Below are positions 53,244-62,652 of a DNA stretch of 64,000 bases, piece after piece; position 1 is the first letter of the stretch; the number at the start of each line of letters is the position of its first letter. Source of the stretch: Gottfriedia acidiceleris (GTDB lineage Bacteria; Bacillota; Bacilli; Bacillales; Bacillaceae_G); the NCBI RefSeq assembly GCF_002128425.1, contig NZ_NESS01000004.1, positions 124,001 through 188,000 of the forward strand, in the 5' to 3' direction. Both the position numbers and the translations under genes were made by a program. The notes under the pieces are model-generated. The model made no database searches and had not been told where the DNA came from. It saw nothing but the letters and a program-made list of their open reading frames with translations.

Positions 53244-54266
53244 TTATATAGGTAATGGCTTTTTATAGAATCTGTTATGGCAGTATAAAAATAACATGAG
53301 TAAAGTTTCACACTTCATTTTTAAAAAGAATAGAATTAATCGCTGCAAAGAACTGTAGTAATAACTACTTTTAGCTACCGCTTTAAATTCTGGACGTTTA
53401 ATAAACTTTTTAGTATCTTTAACTTTGTTAAAAAAATCACCTATACTTTTAATCCCAATGCTATTTTGATAGATGATAAAACTAAATTCCATAAGATAAT
53501 ACGCGTTTAGTTCTCTTACCGTATCGGATGCTAATTCATTACCTAAAAATTCTGTCATCTTTTGATATAACAACATTTGTGCCATTTCTTTTTCATGAAA
53601 AATCCTTTTCGTTAAACTTCCTACCCTTTGATGATAAATGTATAGCGGCTTATCATATATAAAAACTTTACTGCATTTCGAAAAATATTTGATATTAAAT
53701 AATGCATCTTCTCCAATTAATAAATCATCATTAAATTTGATGTTATACTCATCAATAATAGACTTTCTATACATCTTATTTACAGGTGAATAAGCCAGAC
53801 CTAATTTAAGTAGATGAACAAAATCATTTTTAATTTCGTTATCTAGTGAAAGCTTTGCAGGATAGGAACTAATAGTTGCCTGATTAGGCGGGTCTAGATT
53901 CTTCATTCCACAGACTACTACTTCAACCATCTCACTTATCATGTATTTTACCAATTGCTCAACCATATTAAATTCAATTGAATCATCACTATCGACAAAT
54001 TGTATATAATTTCCTTTCGCCAATGATATACCCAGATTTCTTGCATTCCCAGGTCCATTATTGGAGATGTGATGTACTTGAATTCTATGATCAATCTTAG
54101 CGAAGGCATCACATATTTGAGCACTTGTATCAGTTGAGCCATCATTAATTAATATTAATTCAAAATTTTCATATGTTTGATTTAAAACGCTCTCTACTGT
54201 ATTGTTGAGAAATTTTTCAGAATTATAAATAGGAATTATGATACTAACTAAAGGTTTATTAGGCAT
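53244..54266 (-). CDS. Family 2 glycosyltransferase
   Basis: The 340-residue protein has VSIIIPIYNSEKFLNNTVESVLNQT, INDGSTDTS, FVDSDDSIEF and GEDALFNIKY. The ATG at 54266 is preferred because GAGGTG precedes it, and it overlaps the upstream gene by 8 bases (coupled translation). A TTG reading from 54284 has no such site. The C-terminus has a hydrophobic stretch (LRLILFFLKMKCETLLMLFLY). One step of repeat-unit assembly; the sugar is unknown. Confidence 0.85.
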   Translation of the reverse strand: MPNKPLVSIIIPIYNSEKFLNNTVESVLNQTYENFELILINDGSTDTSAQICDAFAKIDHRIQVHHISNNGPGNARNLGISLAKGNYIQFVDSDDSIEFNMVEQLVKYMISEMVEVVVCGMKNLDPPNQATISSYPAKLSLDNEIKNDFVHLLKLGLAYSPVNKMYRKSIIDEYNIKFNDDLLIGEDALFNIKYFSKCSKVFIYDKPLYIYHQRVGSLTKRIFHEKEMAQMLLYQKMTEFLGNELASDTVRELNAYYLMEFSFIIYQNSIGIKSIGDFFNKVKDTKKFIKRPEFKAVAKSSYYYSSLQRLILFFLKMKCETLLMLFLYCHNRFYKKPLPI

Positions 54267-55371
54267 TTTCAAAAAACACCTCAATTTTAGAAATCATTTC
54301 ATCCAAACTAAAATCTTTGCTTCTTTCCGAACTTTTTTTAGTATAAATTTCTTTTAATAATAGTTTTTTTTGAATAAACTGCCTAAGTCCATGGTAAATA
54401 CCCTCCTGGCTATTTTCTACCAATATACCAAACTCAGAATCTCCAATTATTTCAGTAACCCCTCCACAATTTGTAGATATAACCGGAAGATCTAATGCCA
54501 TCGATTCAATCACTGAAATACATAGTGCTTCACTTCTTGATGATAAGATAAATGCATCACTTCCATTTATATACTTAAATGGATTACTTTTCGCGCCAAG
54601 AAGCGTAATATAGTCATTTAAGCTTCTTTCATTAATCATATCTTGCAGGTCATTTTTTAAGATTCCACCACCTACAATATAAATGTGGAAGTCCGACAGT
54701 TTTTCCTTAACAAGTCTTTCAACAGCAAGAATTAAACGATCAATACCTTTTTCATAATTAAGTCTAGATATTGTAGAAAATATAACTTTATTAGAAGAAT
54801 AATCTAATTTTTTTTGTTCATTGGATAACAGTCGTACGTTATCTATATCTACACCATTATATATAACACTAAATTTTTTTAAGTCTCCGATAACCTCTCT
54901 GAAGCCTTCAACACACTTTTTCGAAACAAACACTATGCGATTAAATTTTGAATAACAGTCTAACTGCCTCTTCTTTGATCTATGACTTTCCAGTCCATAA
55001 TTCTGATATGTCATATCACCATGTATCCAAGCTATTTTTAGTGATTTTTTATTAGGTGACGCTGCTACAATCTTCTCTGGCATACCCGTTTTAAAGGAAA
55101 TTTCGATATCAAATTCCTCTTTAATATTTTCTGTATATATTTTTTTTGGATCCATATACTTAATAATCCTGTATATTCCTCTATATTGTTTATTAAACCA
55201 ACTAATCTTTTTTACACCATTATGAATTTGGTTACTCAGTTCACCTCCATCAAATAGTGTAAAAATGGTTATTTCATATTTATTTTTTGGTAGATTATTT
55301 ATTATATCTACTAATACTTTCTCAGCACCACCTAAGACCATCTTATCCACTACAAATAATACTTTTTTCAT
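54259..55371 (-). CDS. Family 4 glycosyltransferase
   Basis: The 370-residue protein has a GT-B fold: the opening KVLFVVDKMVLGGAEKVLVD, TISRLNYEKGIDRLI at the domain join, and the EX7E-like donor segment SRSEALCISVIESMALDLPVISTNCGGVTEII. It resembles EpsF-type enzymes in being headed by a GGAEK motif, but this is not enough to use the symbol. It overlaps the next gene by 8 bases. Confidence 0.85.
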   Translation of the reverse strand: MKKVLFVVDKMVLGGAEKVLVDIINNLPKNKYEITIFTLFDGGELSNQIHNGVKKISWFNKQYRGIYRIIKYMDPKKIYTENIKEEFDIEISFKTGMPEKIVAASPNKKSLKIAWIHGDMTYQNYGLESHRSKKRQLDCYSKFNRIVFVSKKCVEGFREVIGDLKKFSVIYNGVDIDNVRLLSNEQKKLDYSSNKVIFSTISRLNYEKGIDRLILAVERLVKEKLSDFHIYIVGGGILKNDLQDMINERSLNDYITLLGAKSNPFKYINGSDAFILSSRSEALCISVIESMALDLPVISTNCGGVTEIIGDSEFGILVENSQEGIYHGLRQFIQKKLLLKEIYTKKSSERSKDFSLDEMISKIEVFFENA

Positions 55372-55385
55372 AAAAAGTTTCGCTC

Positions 55386-56390
55386 CTATAACAGCTTTAA
55401 TGATCTTTGATAAACATAATTTTTAACAATCGTCGTTTTAAACAACATTCTCATAAACGGATAACCCCCGTAACTAAATGGAGCTAATATTCTAAATGTG
55501 GTTGGTATATTTGTACCCCCTATAAAAAAAAAGCTATTTTTCCTTACCTCTTTTGTAAGTTTTGAGCCAATCTCATTAAACTCACAATTTCCATAAAGGG
55601 ATTCAGATTTTAGCATATCTAACAATGAATTCATTTTAGACAAATTTAAACGCCATAATAAATCCCTACTAAGTTCTGGGAATTCTTGATCGACATAGGA
55701 TTTAAACTCACTAAAGGCTTGAATACAATCTAATTTTCTTACGTTGTATTTTGACCTTAATATACTACCTTCTCTTTGAATATAGTAATAGCCTATTTTA
55801 TTGGAGTATACTAATTGATTCGCACGAGCAAATAGCTTATAAGTTGTAAAAATATCTTCGTACAACTTACCTTCTGGATATCTAATATCTTGAAATAGAG
55901 TAGCTTTATAAAGTTTATTAACTGCGTAATGTTTTATATATTTTTCTTCAATTAAAGCACTTAAAGCTTCTATTTTATTTAAAATTACTAATTGATCAAT
56001 TATACTATCGGGCTCAGTATAATCGTTATAGACTTTTAATACAGCACACATAGCAATTTCGCACTTATGTTTAATCATTTCTTCTAAAAGGCCTTCGTAC
56101 ATATCAGATACAATATAATCATCGCCATCAACAAAGCCTACATAATCTCCCGTGACTAGATCTATTCCTGCATTCCTAGCTGAGCTAAGTCCCCCATTTG
56201 ACTTGTTTACAATTACAATTCTATTATCAGTCTTTGATATTCTTTGAGTGACCTCAAGTGTATGATCTGTAGAACCATCATTGACCACTATGATTTCAAG
56301 ATTTTTATATGTTTGATCGATAATCGATTTAAGACATTTTTCAATGTAATTCTCAACGTTATATGCCGCTACTATAATACTTATTTTCAT
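55386..56390 (-). CDS. Family 2 glycosyltransferase
   Basis: The 334-residue protein has SIIVAAYNVENYIEKCLKSIIDQT, VNDGSTDHT, FVDGDDYIV and LYEDIFTTYK. It shares the layout of its neighbours, so the four GT2 genes here probably arose partly by duplication. Its ATG overlaps the stop of the preceding gene by 4 bases (56387-56390). Confidence 0.85.
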   Translation of the reverse strand: MKISIIVAAYNVENYIEKCLKSIIDQTYKNLEIIVVNDGSTDHTLEVTQRISKTDNRIVIVNKSNGGLSSARNAGIDLVTGDYVGFVDGDDYIVSDMYEGLLEEMIKHKCEIAMCAVLKVYNDYTEPDSIIDQLVILNKIEALSALIEEKYIKHYAVNKLYKATLFQDIRYPEGKLYEDIFTTYKLFARANQLVYSNKIGYYYIQREGSILRSKYNVRKLDCIQAFSEFKSYVDQEFPELSRDLLWRLNLSKMNSLLDMLKSESLYGNCEFNEIGSKLTKEVRKNSFFFIGGTNIPTTFRILAPFSYGGYPFMRMLFKTTIVKNYVYQRSLKLL

Positions 56391-57406
56391 CTCATCGCTC
56401 GCCTTGTATTAAAAATTTTCGCTAATAACAATATAAACATACTATTATTAGTCCTAAGTATTAGTTTTATTAGGCTTGTAGCAAAATCCTTAATCTCGTT
56501 TTTGACCATTACTTCTTTAATTTCATTTCTATTAATAACCTCTTTAATTCGTTCAAGCTTTTCACTATAAGAGAGTTCGCAGCTAGTCTTATAAAAGTCC
56601 ATAAAATATCCCATGATATCCCTAATTAACATTTGGTCTACCATAGGTTTATTTTTAGAATATAACTCCCAATAAGTTAATAATTCCTTTATATCATTGA
56701 TAATGTTATATCTAATATCAAATCGGTTTATTCTAAAGTGTGATACAAGTCCTTCACCTTTTTTTACACAATAATTTATTAAAGCCTTGTTTATTACACT
56801 TACATATTTAATATCGCGTATTACGGATAAGTTAAACTTTAAATCTTCACCAATATTTATAGTCGAATCAAATAAAATATCATTCTCTTTTAAATAACTA
56901 GTTAAATAAACCTTATTCCAAGGGGCATTAATCAGTTCATTCTGTATTAACGTAACTACATAGCTTCTGAATTGCTCCTCATTCGAGAATTGGACCGATT
57001 CTTTGTTCGGAGATCTAATTAAGGAAATTTTATGATCTGACTCAACATTATATCCAAATATGATTAGTTGGGTCTTTTCATCAAGATCCCTTAAAATTTC
57101 ATCAAAAGCATTTTCATTATAGTAATCATCAGCATCTATAAATGTAGTATATCTTCCATTTGCATGCTTAAGACCATAGTTCCTCGCATTACTTACACCC
57201 GAATTTTGTATATCATAAACCTTAATACGCGAATCATTTATTGCTATTTCGTTCATTCTTTGTAAACTATTATCATTTGAACCGTCATTTATAAGAATTA
57301 ACTCAAAATCCTGGAACGATTGTATTATAACGCTGTAGATTGTACGGACAATTGTTTTTTCAGCGTTGTATACTGGTACGATTATGCTTAATAACGGTAG
57401 CTTCAT
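56387..57406 (-). CDS. Family 2 glycosyltransferase
   Basis: The 339-residue protein has LLSIIVPVYNAEKTIVRTIYSVIIQS, INDGSNDNS, FIDADDYYN and NIGEDLKFNLS. Its start lies inside the end of the polymerase gene, a 47-base overlap, and it overlaps the next gene by 4 bases. The long overlap suggests coupled translation. Confidence 0.85.
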   Translation of the reverse strand: MKLPLLSIIVPVYNAEKTIVRTIYSVIIQSFQDFELILINDGSNDNSLQRMNEIAINDSRIKVYDIQNSGVSNARNYGLKHANGRYTTFIDADDYYNENAFDEILRDLDEKTQLIIFGYNVESDHKISLIRSPNKESVQFSNEEQFRSYVVTLIQNELINAPWNKVYLTSYLKENDILFDSTINIGEDLKFNLSVIRDIKYVSVINKALINYCVKKGEGLVSHFRINRFDIRYNIINDIKELLTYWELYSKNKPMVDQMLIRDIMGYFMDFYKTSCELSYSEKLERIKEVINRNEIKEVMVKNEIKDFATSLIKLILRTNNSMFILLLAKIFNTRRAMR

Positions 57407-58604
57407 TACCTTTACCTCCCTTACTTTTTAAACTTAGAAAATAAAACAAGATAAAATAAAACCATAAAACCGTTCTTCGCAAGTCATTTATACCTAGTCC
57501 ATAAGAAATTAATGATACTACTGCACACAAAATATAAACATTCACGGATGCCATTTTAGTTAACTTTTTTACTAAAAAGATATAAGCAATCCCTCCCATA
57601 ATACCTCCCTGTGTTAATATTTGTAGAAAAGTATTATGCGCTTCATACCCAAAGAACACCTCTTGCCCACTAAATGATCCAGGCCCTAACCCAAAAATAG
57701 GGGAGTGCTTCCAAGCTTTTATAGCATTACTCCATATGACTAGCCTATTCTCGCCATTTGAATCTCCTTTAAAGAAATCATTAATAAATAATATTATGTT
57801 TTCATAATTAATGATTAACATTAAAATAACAAAACAAAAGAATGCGATAATAATACTCTTAGATCTACTTAACCCTTTTAAATTCTCTAAAACCTTCAAC
57901 ACGCAAAACAATAATGTTGTAATAATCCAAGACGATTCTAATGTGGAAGATGTTGTAGCCATCCCGATTTTTATACATAAAACTATTCCTAATAATGCTA
58001 CAATCTTATAAAAAAGATTACGCTCTTTGCCAACCATATATAGTCCAACAAATGGTAAAGGTGCTACAAAATAAGCAAACTGATGATAGTCATTTGCAAA
58101 TGGGGAAAAAATGCTTGAACCTGCATACGTTAATGGAAAGCCAAATAGGCTATAAACTCCTTTTAAATAAATAAAGTACAAAGATCCAATTACAACAATA
58201 CCTCCGAAATAAATAATACGTAGTAAATTATATAAATTAGAAAAACTACTTTTCTTAAAAGCTAGTTCAAAAGTAAAACATAAAAATAAGATTACAGTAT
58301 AAGACATAAGGTCAAATTTTATAAACTGTGGATTGATTGCTAAAAATGTATTTACTGTGTAGCCTATAATAATGACTCCAATATAATAAACCCAAAATAT
58401 CGTAAATAAGTGCTTTTCTGTCGTTATATAAATCTCCTGTTGACTAAATATTTGAGTGATGCAAAAAAATAATAAAATTGCTTCACCAATTCCAAACATA
58501 CCGATTCTTAGAGTTGTGAAACCGAAAAATAGAATCATTATTAAAACAAAAATATGTTGTATATTAAAGGTAATATCTTTTTGCAGTTTTATAATATTTT
58601 TCAT
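57360..58604 (-). CDS. O-antigen ligase/polymerase-type membrane protein (Wzy_C family)
   Basis: The 414-residue protein has about 11-12 membrane segments and the Wzy/WaaL signature NRLVIWSNAIKAWKHSPIFGLGPGSF, followed by AHNTFLQILTQGG. It probably joins lipid-linked repeat units outside the membrane. B. subtilis EpsG fills this place but with a different sequence type, so the symbol is not used. The hydrophilic end (KSKGGKGNEATVIKHN) overlaps the next gene. Confidence 0.88.
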   Translation of the reverse strand: MKNIIKLQKDITFNIQHIFVLIMILFFGFTTLRIGMFGIGEAILLFFCITQIFSQQEIYITTEKHLFTIFWVYYIGVIIIGYTVNTFLAINPQFIKFDLMSYTVILFLCFTFELAFKKSSFSNLYNLLRIIYFGGIVVIGSLYFIYLKGVYSLFGFPLTYAGSSIFSPFANDYHQFAYFVAPLPFVGLYMVGKERNLFYKIVALLGIVLCIKIGMATTSSTLESSWIITTLLFCVLKVLENLKGLSRSKSIIIAFFCFVILMLIINYENIILFINDFFKGDSNGENRLVIWSNAIKAWKHSPIFGLGPGSFSGQEVFFGYEAHNTFLQILTQGGIMGGIAYIFLVKKLTKMASVNVYILCAVVSLISYGLGINDLRRTVLWFYFILFYFLSLKSKGGKGNEATVIKHNRTSIQR

Positions 58605-58632
58605 AAGAACACCTATAACATCGTATTTTTTA

Positions 58633-59754
58633 TTACCCGTAAACTTCGAGAAGATCTTCTATAACATGCTCCACATGATAATCTAAGATAAACTTATAAG
58701 CATTATCGCCCATGTCGTTTAGCTGGTCCCTTTTATTAAACAAAACTTCAATTTTTTTTGCAGTTTCCTCAGAATCATTAACGTTAACCAAAAATCCATT
58801 TACTGAATCAATTACTAAGTCCTTCACACCACGAATATTTGTCCCAATGACCGGCTTTTTACAGGCCATTAATTCCATAATATTTCTTGGGAGCCCTTCC
58901 CTAATTGAAGTAAGAATACCTATATCGCATGCTGCAATAAGTTCATTAATATCATTTCTAAAACCCAGCAATTGAATATTTTCTTTTAATCCTCTTTCAA
59001 CAATTTCTTTCTCTAAACCAAAAAGTAATGGTCCATCACCTGCACAAATTAATTTGACATTAATCCCTTTCTCTTTAAGAATCTCAATTGCATGAATCAC
59101 TTGTTTATGATTCTTATTCTGATTAATTTCGGCAATCATTAGAACTACAAAATCATCTATATCTAAATTTAATCTACTTCTAATTTCATTCTTTTCTACT
59201 AAATCAGGATTATACAAATCTAAATCGAGACCTACTCCATTTAACTTATATGTTTCCTTAACATTAAATTTCTGAGCTCTTTCATAATCTTCCGAGTTCA
59301 TCGTAATCATCTTATCAGTAAAATTCCCCATTAACCTTTCAATAGGATAGTATAGACCCCAATTAATAATCGGGGCCCCTTTGTAAAAGTGAAAACCATG
59401 AACAGTATAAATTGTTTTTAGTTTAGTAAATTTTACTTTTAGGAGTCTACCGTATAAAGCAGCAATTGGAGTATGTACGTGAACAATGTCATAGTCAAAC
59501 TCTTCTTGAATTTTAATAAGCCCCATTAAAGCTTTAATATTTATAGGATGAAATGGATTCCTTTTAAAAGGTATGTCAAAAAACTTAACTCCCATGTTCG
59601 TAAGCTTCTGATTAACTGCCATATCAATTGAGCAAGCACAATCGACGATGTTTCCATCACTTATAAGCTTTTCAATATGTGGAACTAAAAATGCATTAAT
59701 TGTTCTACTTAGGGTTGTAATATATAGAATTTTAATAATGATCCCCCGCTTCAC
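58633..59754 (-). CDS. epsD: Family 4 glycosyltransferase EpsD (PglA-like)
   Basis: The 373-residue protein opens ILYITTLSRTINAFLVPHI and has VHVHTPIAALYGRL, TVHGFHFYKGAPIINWGLYYPIERL and the donor segment GIGILTSIREGLPRNIMELMACKKPVIGTNIRGVKD. It follows epsC by 4 bases as epsD does in B. subtilis. It is expected to add the second sugar after the initiating sugar. The GTG at 59754 has no good ribosome site, whereas a GGGGG run begins just after it, followed by ATC ATT ATT; a rare ATT start cannot be excluded. Confidence 0.82.
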   Translation of the reverse strand: MKRGIIIKILYITTLSRTINAFLVPHIEKLISDGNIVDCACSIDMAVNQKLTNMGVKFFDIPFKRNPFHPINIKALMGLIKIQEEFDYDIVHVHTPIAALYGRLLKVKFTKLKTIYTVHGFHFYKGAPIINWGLYYPIERLMGNFTDKMITMNSEDYERAQKFNVKETYKLNGVGLDLDLYNPDLVEKNEIRSRLNLDIDDFVVLMIAEINQNKNHKQVIHAIEILKEKGINVKLICAGDGPLLFGLEKEIVERGLKENIQLLGFRNDINELIAACDIGILTSIREGLPRNIMELMACKKPVIGTNIRGVKDLVIDSVNGFLVNVNDSEETAKKIEVLFNKRDQLNDMGDNAYKFILDYHVEHVIEDLLEVYG

Positions 59755-59758
59755 TTAA

Positions 59759-61582
59759 CTAAGAAATTGGAAGCAATTCTTTTGGTTCCATTCGATTATT
59801 TGCAACTTCTAACAATTTAACTCTTAGAAACTCTTTTTCATATGTAGAGTAAGTTAACATTATTTCCTCAATCTCTTCGATTAATAAATTCGATGTTTTA
59901 CCAATATAAATCTTAGGGTGTACCTGCTTTTCGTAAATTTCTTCTTCATTTAAAAGTTCCTCGAATAATTTTTCTCCAGGTCTGATTCCTGTAAATTCTA
60001 TCCCGATTTCTTCTACTGTGTTTCCTGAAAGCTTAATTAAATTTTTAGCAAGATCCACAATTTTTACTGGCTCACCCATGTCGAGAACAAATATTTCTCC
60101 ACCTTCCGCTAGTGCCCCAGCTTGGATCACCAATCTAGATGCTTCGGGAATTGTCATGAAATATCTAACCATTTCTGGATGAGTTACAGTAACTGGCCCC
60201 CCTTTTTCAATTTGTTTTTTGAAAAGTGGAATGACACTTCCACGGCTGCCTAATACGTTACCAAAACGTACTGCAACAAATTTTGTCATAGTATTTTTAT
60301 TCATATTTTGAATCATCATTTCCGCAAGTCTTTTAGATGCACCCATCACACTTGTTGGATTTACAGCCTTATCAGTCGAAATCATTACAAAGGTTTCAAC
60401 TCCAAATAGATTAGCTGCATTTGCAACATTTACCGTTCCGATAATATTGTTTTTGACTGCTTCTTCGGGATTTCGTTCCATTAAAGGTACGTGTTTATGT
60501 GCAGCAGTATGGTATACCACATTCGGACTATATTTCTCCATGACTAATTTCATTTTTGCTTCATCTTGTAAATCAGCAATTTCTGTAACAAAATCAATCT
60601 GATCTGTTCCAAATTGTTCTTTCAATTCCATTTCAATATTATAAATACTGTTTTCACCGTGTCCTAACAGTACTAGCGTTTTAGGTTTGAACCGTGAAAC
60701 TTGACGACAAATTTCAGAACCAATTGAACCACCAGCTCCAGTTACTAACACAACATTATTTGATATTGAACTTGAAATTCTTTCAATGTCTAAAATTATT
60801 GCTTCTCGTCCTAAAAGATCATCAACCTTTACTTCACGAAACTGGTTGACGGATACTTTACCAGTTACTAGATCTTCTAACATAGGTAAAATTTGTGTTT
60901 TAGCTTTTGTTTTTGTACACTCTAGAAAAATCTTGTTTAGTTCTTTTCTATGAAGAGAAGGAATAGCAATGATTATATTTTCAATGTTTAATTCTTTTAC
61001 AAAAGATTCAATTCTATTAACTCCACCTACAACAGGAATACCTAAAATATGCAGATTTTGTTTTTTTAAACTATCATCTATAAATGCAACAGGTAGTAAT
61101 TCTGACTCAGAATGTTTTATTAACTGTTTTGCGACCATTGTACCGGCTGCACCTGCTCCAACAATAAGCGTGCGTTTTTTATTTTCAGCCTTCTTATATG
61201 ATAAGTCTCGATAAACTCTCCAAAACAAACGCGCCCCACCAATTAATAAAATATGTAAAAACCAAGTTACAAATAAAAGGCGGTAATACGTATCTTTAAC
61301 TAGGAGTGCTTGCACTATTGCTGTACAAAAGATTGAATAAGTTATCGATTTTGTTATAATTATCAATTCTCCTATACTTGCATACTCCCACGCCTTCTTA
61401 TACAGCTTGAATAAAAAGGAAAAGAAATGATGGCTTACCAATAATGTAATTGAACTAATGACGATTGGAATTGTAATAACATCGATCGTCGCGTTTACTA
61501 AAAATCGACTAAAGAAAACAGTTGTTAAAACAATAAAAGAATCTACAAAAATAATAAAAGAAACTCTCTGTCTATATGTCAT
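59759..61582 (-). CDS. epsC: UDP-sugar 4,6-dehydratase EpsC (CapD/PglF family)
   Basis: It converts UDP-GlcNAc to the 4-keto-6-deoxy intermediate used by EpsN and EpsM. The 607-residue protein has four N-terminal membrane helices (about 8-120), a Rossmann part (TLIVGAGAAGTMVAKQL), and an SDR domain with VTGAGGSIGSEICRQ and the catalytic region STDKAVNPTSVMGASKRLAEM. Length and domain order match the B. subtilis protein. It is separated from epsB by 413 bases that hold the EAR-type RNA. Confidence 0.95.
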   Translation of the reverse strand: MTYRQRVSFIIFVDSFIVLTTVFFSRFLVNATIDVITIPIVISSITLLVSHHFFSFLFKLYKKAWEYASIGELIIITKSITYSIFCTAIVQALLVKDTYYRLLFVTWFLHILLIGGARLFWRVYRDLSYKKAENKKRTLIVGAGAAGTMVAKQLIKHSESELLPVAFIDDSLKKQNLHILGIPVVGGVNRIESFVKELNIENIIIAIPSLHRKELNKIFLECTKTKAKTQILPMLEDLVTGKVSVNQFREVKVDDLLGREAIILDIERISSSISNNVVLVTGAGGSIGSEICRQVSRFKPKTLVLLGHGENSIYNIEMELKEQFGTDQIDFVTEIADLQDEAKMKLVMEKYSPNVVYHTAAHKHVPLMERNPEEAVKNNIIGTVNVANAANLFGVETFVMISTDKAVNPTSVMGASKRLAEMMIQNMNKNTMTKFVAVRFGNVLGSRGSVIPLFKKQIEKGGPVTVTHPEMVRYFMTIPEASRLVIQAGALAEGGEIFVLDMGEPVKIVDLAKNLIKLSGNTVEEIGIEFTGIRPGEKLFEELLNEEEIYEKQVHPKIYIGKTSNLLIEEIEEIMLTYSTYEKEFLRVKLLEVANNRMEPKELLPIS

Positions 61583-61799
61583 AACGCCATTTCCTTCCCT
61601 TCTATCCTTTTGTAAGCTATGAATATATTTACTAATATCTATTCCTTTTATAAATGACTCACTTTACTAAAATGCTTTTGCAGAAAAACAACATAACGCT
61701 CATTTTTTATAAAAAGAGCACTGTATAGTTACAGATTCAAAATTTAAATTCCTTAACTATACTGTTTATGAAAAACAACATAGCTTAAGATTTAAAAAA

Positions 61800-61905
61800 A
61801 TTAGGCATCTAACCTGCCCTCACACTACACTTTCGACGACTGGCGTCTAAGGTTTATTCAACCCACAGCATAACCGAGTGCCTTCGTTGATAAAGGTTAG
61901 AAGAC
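61800..61905 (-). ncRNA. EAR (epsC) processive antitermination RNA, probable
   Basis: The epsB-epsC gap holds a patch that is clearly more GC-rich than its flanks. A perfect 8-base long-range pairing (61808-61815 with 61894-61901, TCTAACCT / AGGTTAGA) closes it. Inner hairpins GGTT-AACC and GACG-CGTC can form. The patch ends in GGCA-TGCC followed by TTTTTTT. In B. subtilis and relatives the EAR element occupies this exact position and lets RNA polymerase read through terminators in the eps operon. Position and foldability are seen; family membership needs a covariance search. Confidence 0.72.
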
Positions 61906-61936
61906 ATCACCTACAAACTTTTAATCGTCAAGATTT

Positions 61937-61952
61937 GTTCATTATAACGAAC
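61937..61952. promoter_or_regulatory. SinR-type operator between epsB and epsC
   Basis: Perfect GTTC-N8-GAAC (with TT and AA flanks, a 10-base-each-side palindrome). On the minus strand it contains TATAAT, so binding would cover a -10 box of an internal promoter just upstream of the EAR RNA. The -35 (TTTAAA) is weak. Confidence 0.65.
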
Positions 61953-61995
61953 AACATACTATTTTAAACTATTAATTAATAGTTCTAATTCCTCA

Positions 61996-62652
61996 TTATT
62001 TTTTTTCATTTATTACTACACCTAATATTTTGATACAATTTGTTAATTTTTTTTGAGCTAATGCTATTTCTTTATTTTTCGTTCTACCCCACTGTGCAAT
62101 TAGTATTAGTCCATCACAATTACTAGCTATAATTTTTGTATCTGCAAATTCAAGTGCGGGTGGGGTATCAATTAGGACTACATCATATTCATCCGTCACC
62201 TTATTAATTAAACTTTTTAATGTTGCTAATCCTAATAAATCTGCCGGATTATATGGAACTGGACCACATGGCAATAAATTTAATCCACTAACCTCCGTTT
62301 CTACAATTACTTCCTCAAGAATTGTTTTGCCTAATAAGATACTACTTAGCCCTACAAAATTACTCTTATTGAAAGATGTATGTAATGTTGGTCTTCTAAG
62401 ATTTGCATCTATTAAAAGAACCTTTTTTCCTAATTGCGCTAATGATATTCCAATGTTAGCAACTGTAGTAGACTTGCCTTCCCCTTGATTCGGAGAAGTT
62501 ACAATTAAAGACTGGTTTTCTTGTACCTCCATGGAAGTAAGAAAATTAGTACGAATCGTTCGGTATTCCTCTGATATTTTGCTATTTTTGTACCTCGCTG
62601 TTACTAAATTTAAATTAGTTAAGTGAGATAACTTTCTGTTCACTATTCCCAT
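61996..62652 (-). CDS. epsB: Exopolysaccharide tyrosine kinase EpsB (BY-kinase)
   Basis: The 218-residue protein has the BY-kinase ATP-binding motifs SPNQGEGKST (Walker A), VLLIDANLRRP (A') and DVVLIDTPP (B). With its membrane modulator EpsA it should control polymer length and export. The C-terminus ends NCIKILGVVINEKK without the usual tyrosine cluster. The ATG at 62652 follows GGGGAG; an earlier in-frame ATG at 62673 lies inside epsA without a site. It overlaps epsA by 38 bases. Confidence 0.92.
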   Translation of the reverse strand: MGIVNRKLSHLTNLNLVTARYKNSKISEEYRTIRTNFLTSMEVQENQSLIVTSPNQGEGKSTTVANIGISLAQLGKKVLLIDANLRRPTLHTSFNKSNFVGLSSILLGKTILEEVIVETEVSGLNLLPCGPVPYNPADLLGLATLKSLINKVTDEYDVVLIDTPPALEFADTKIIASNCDGLILIAQWGRTKNKEIALAQKKLTNCIKILGVVINEKK

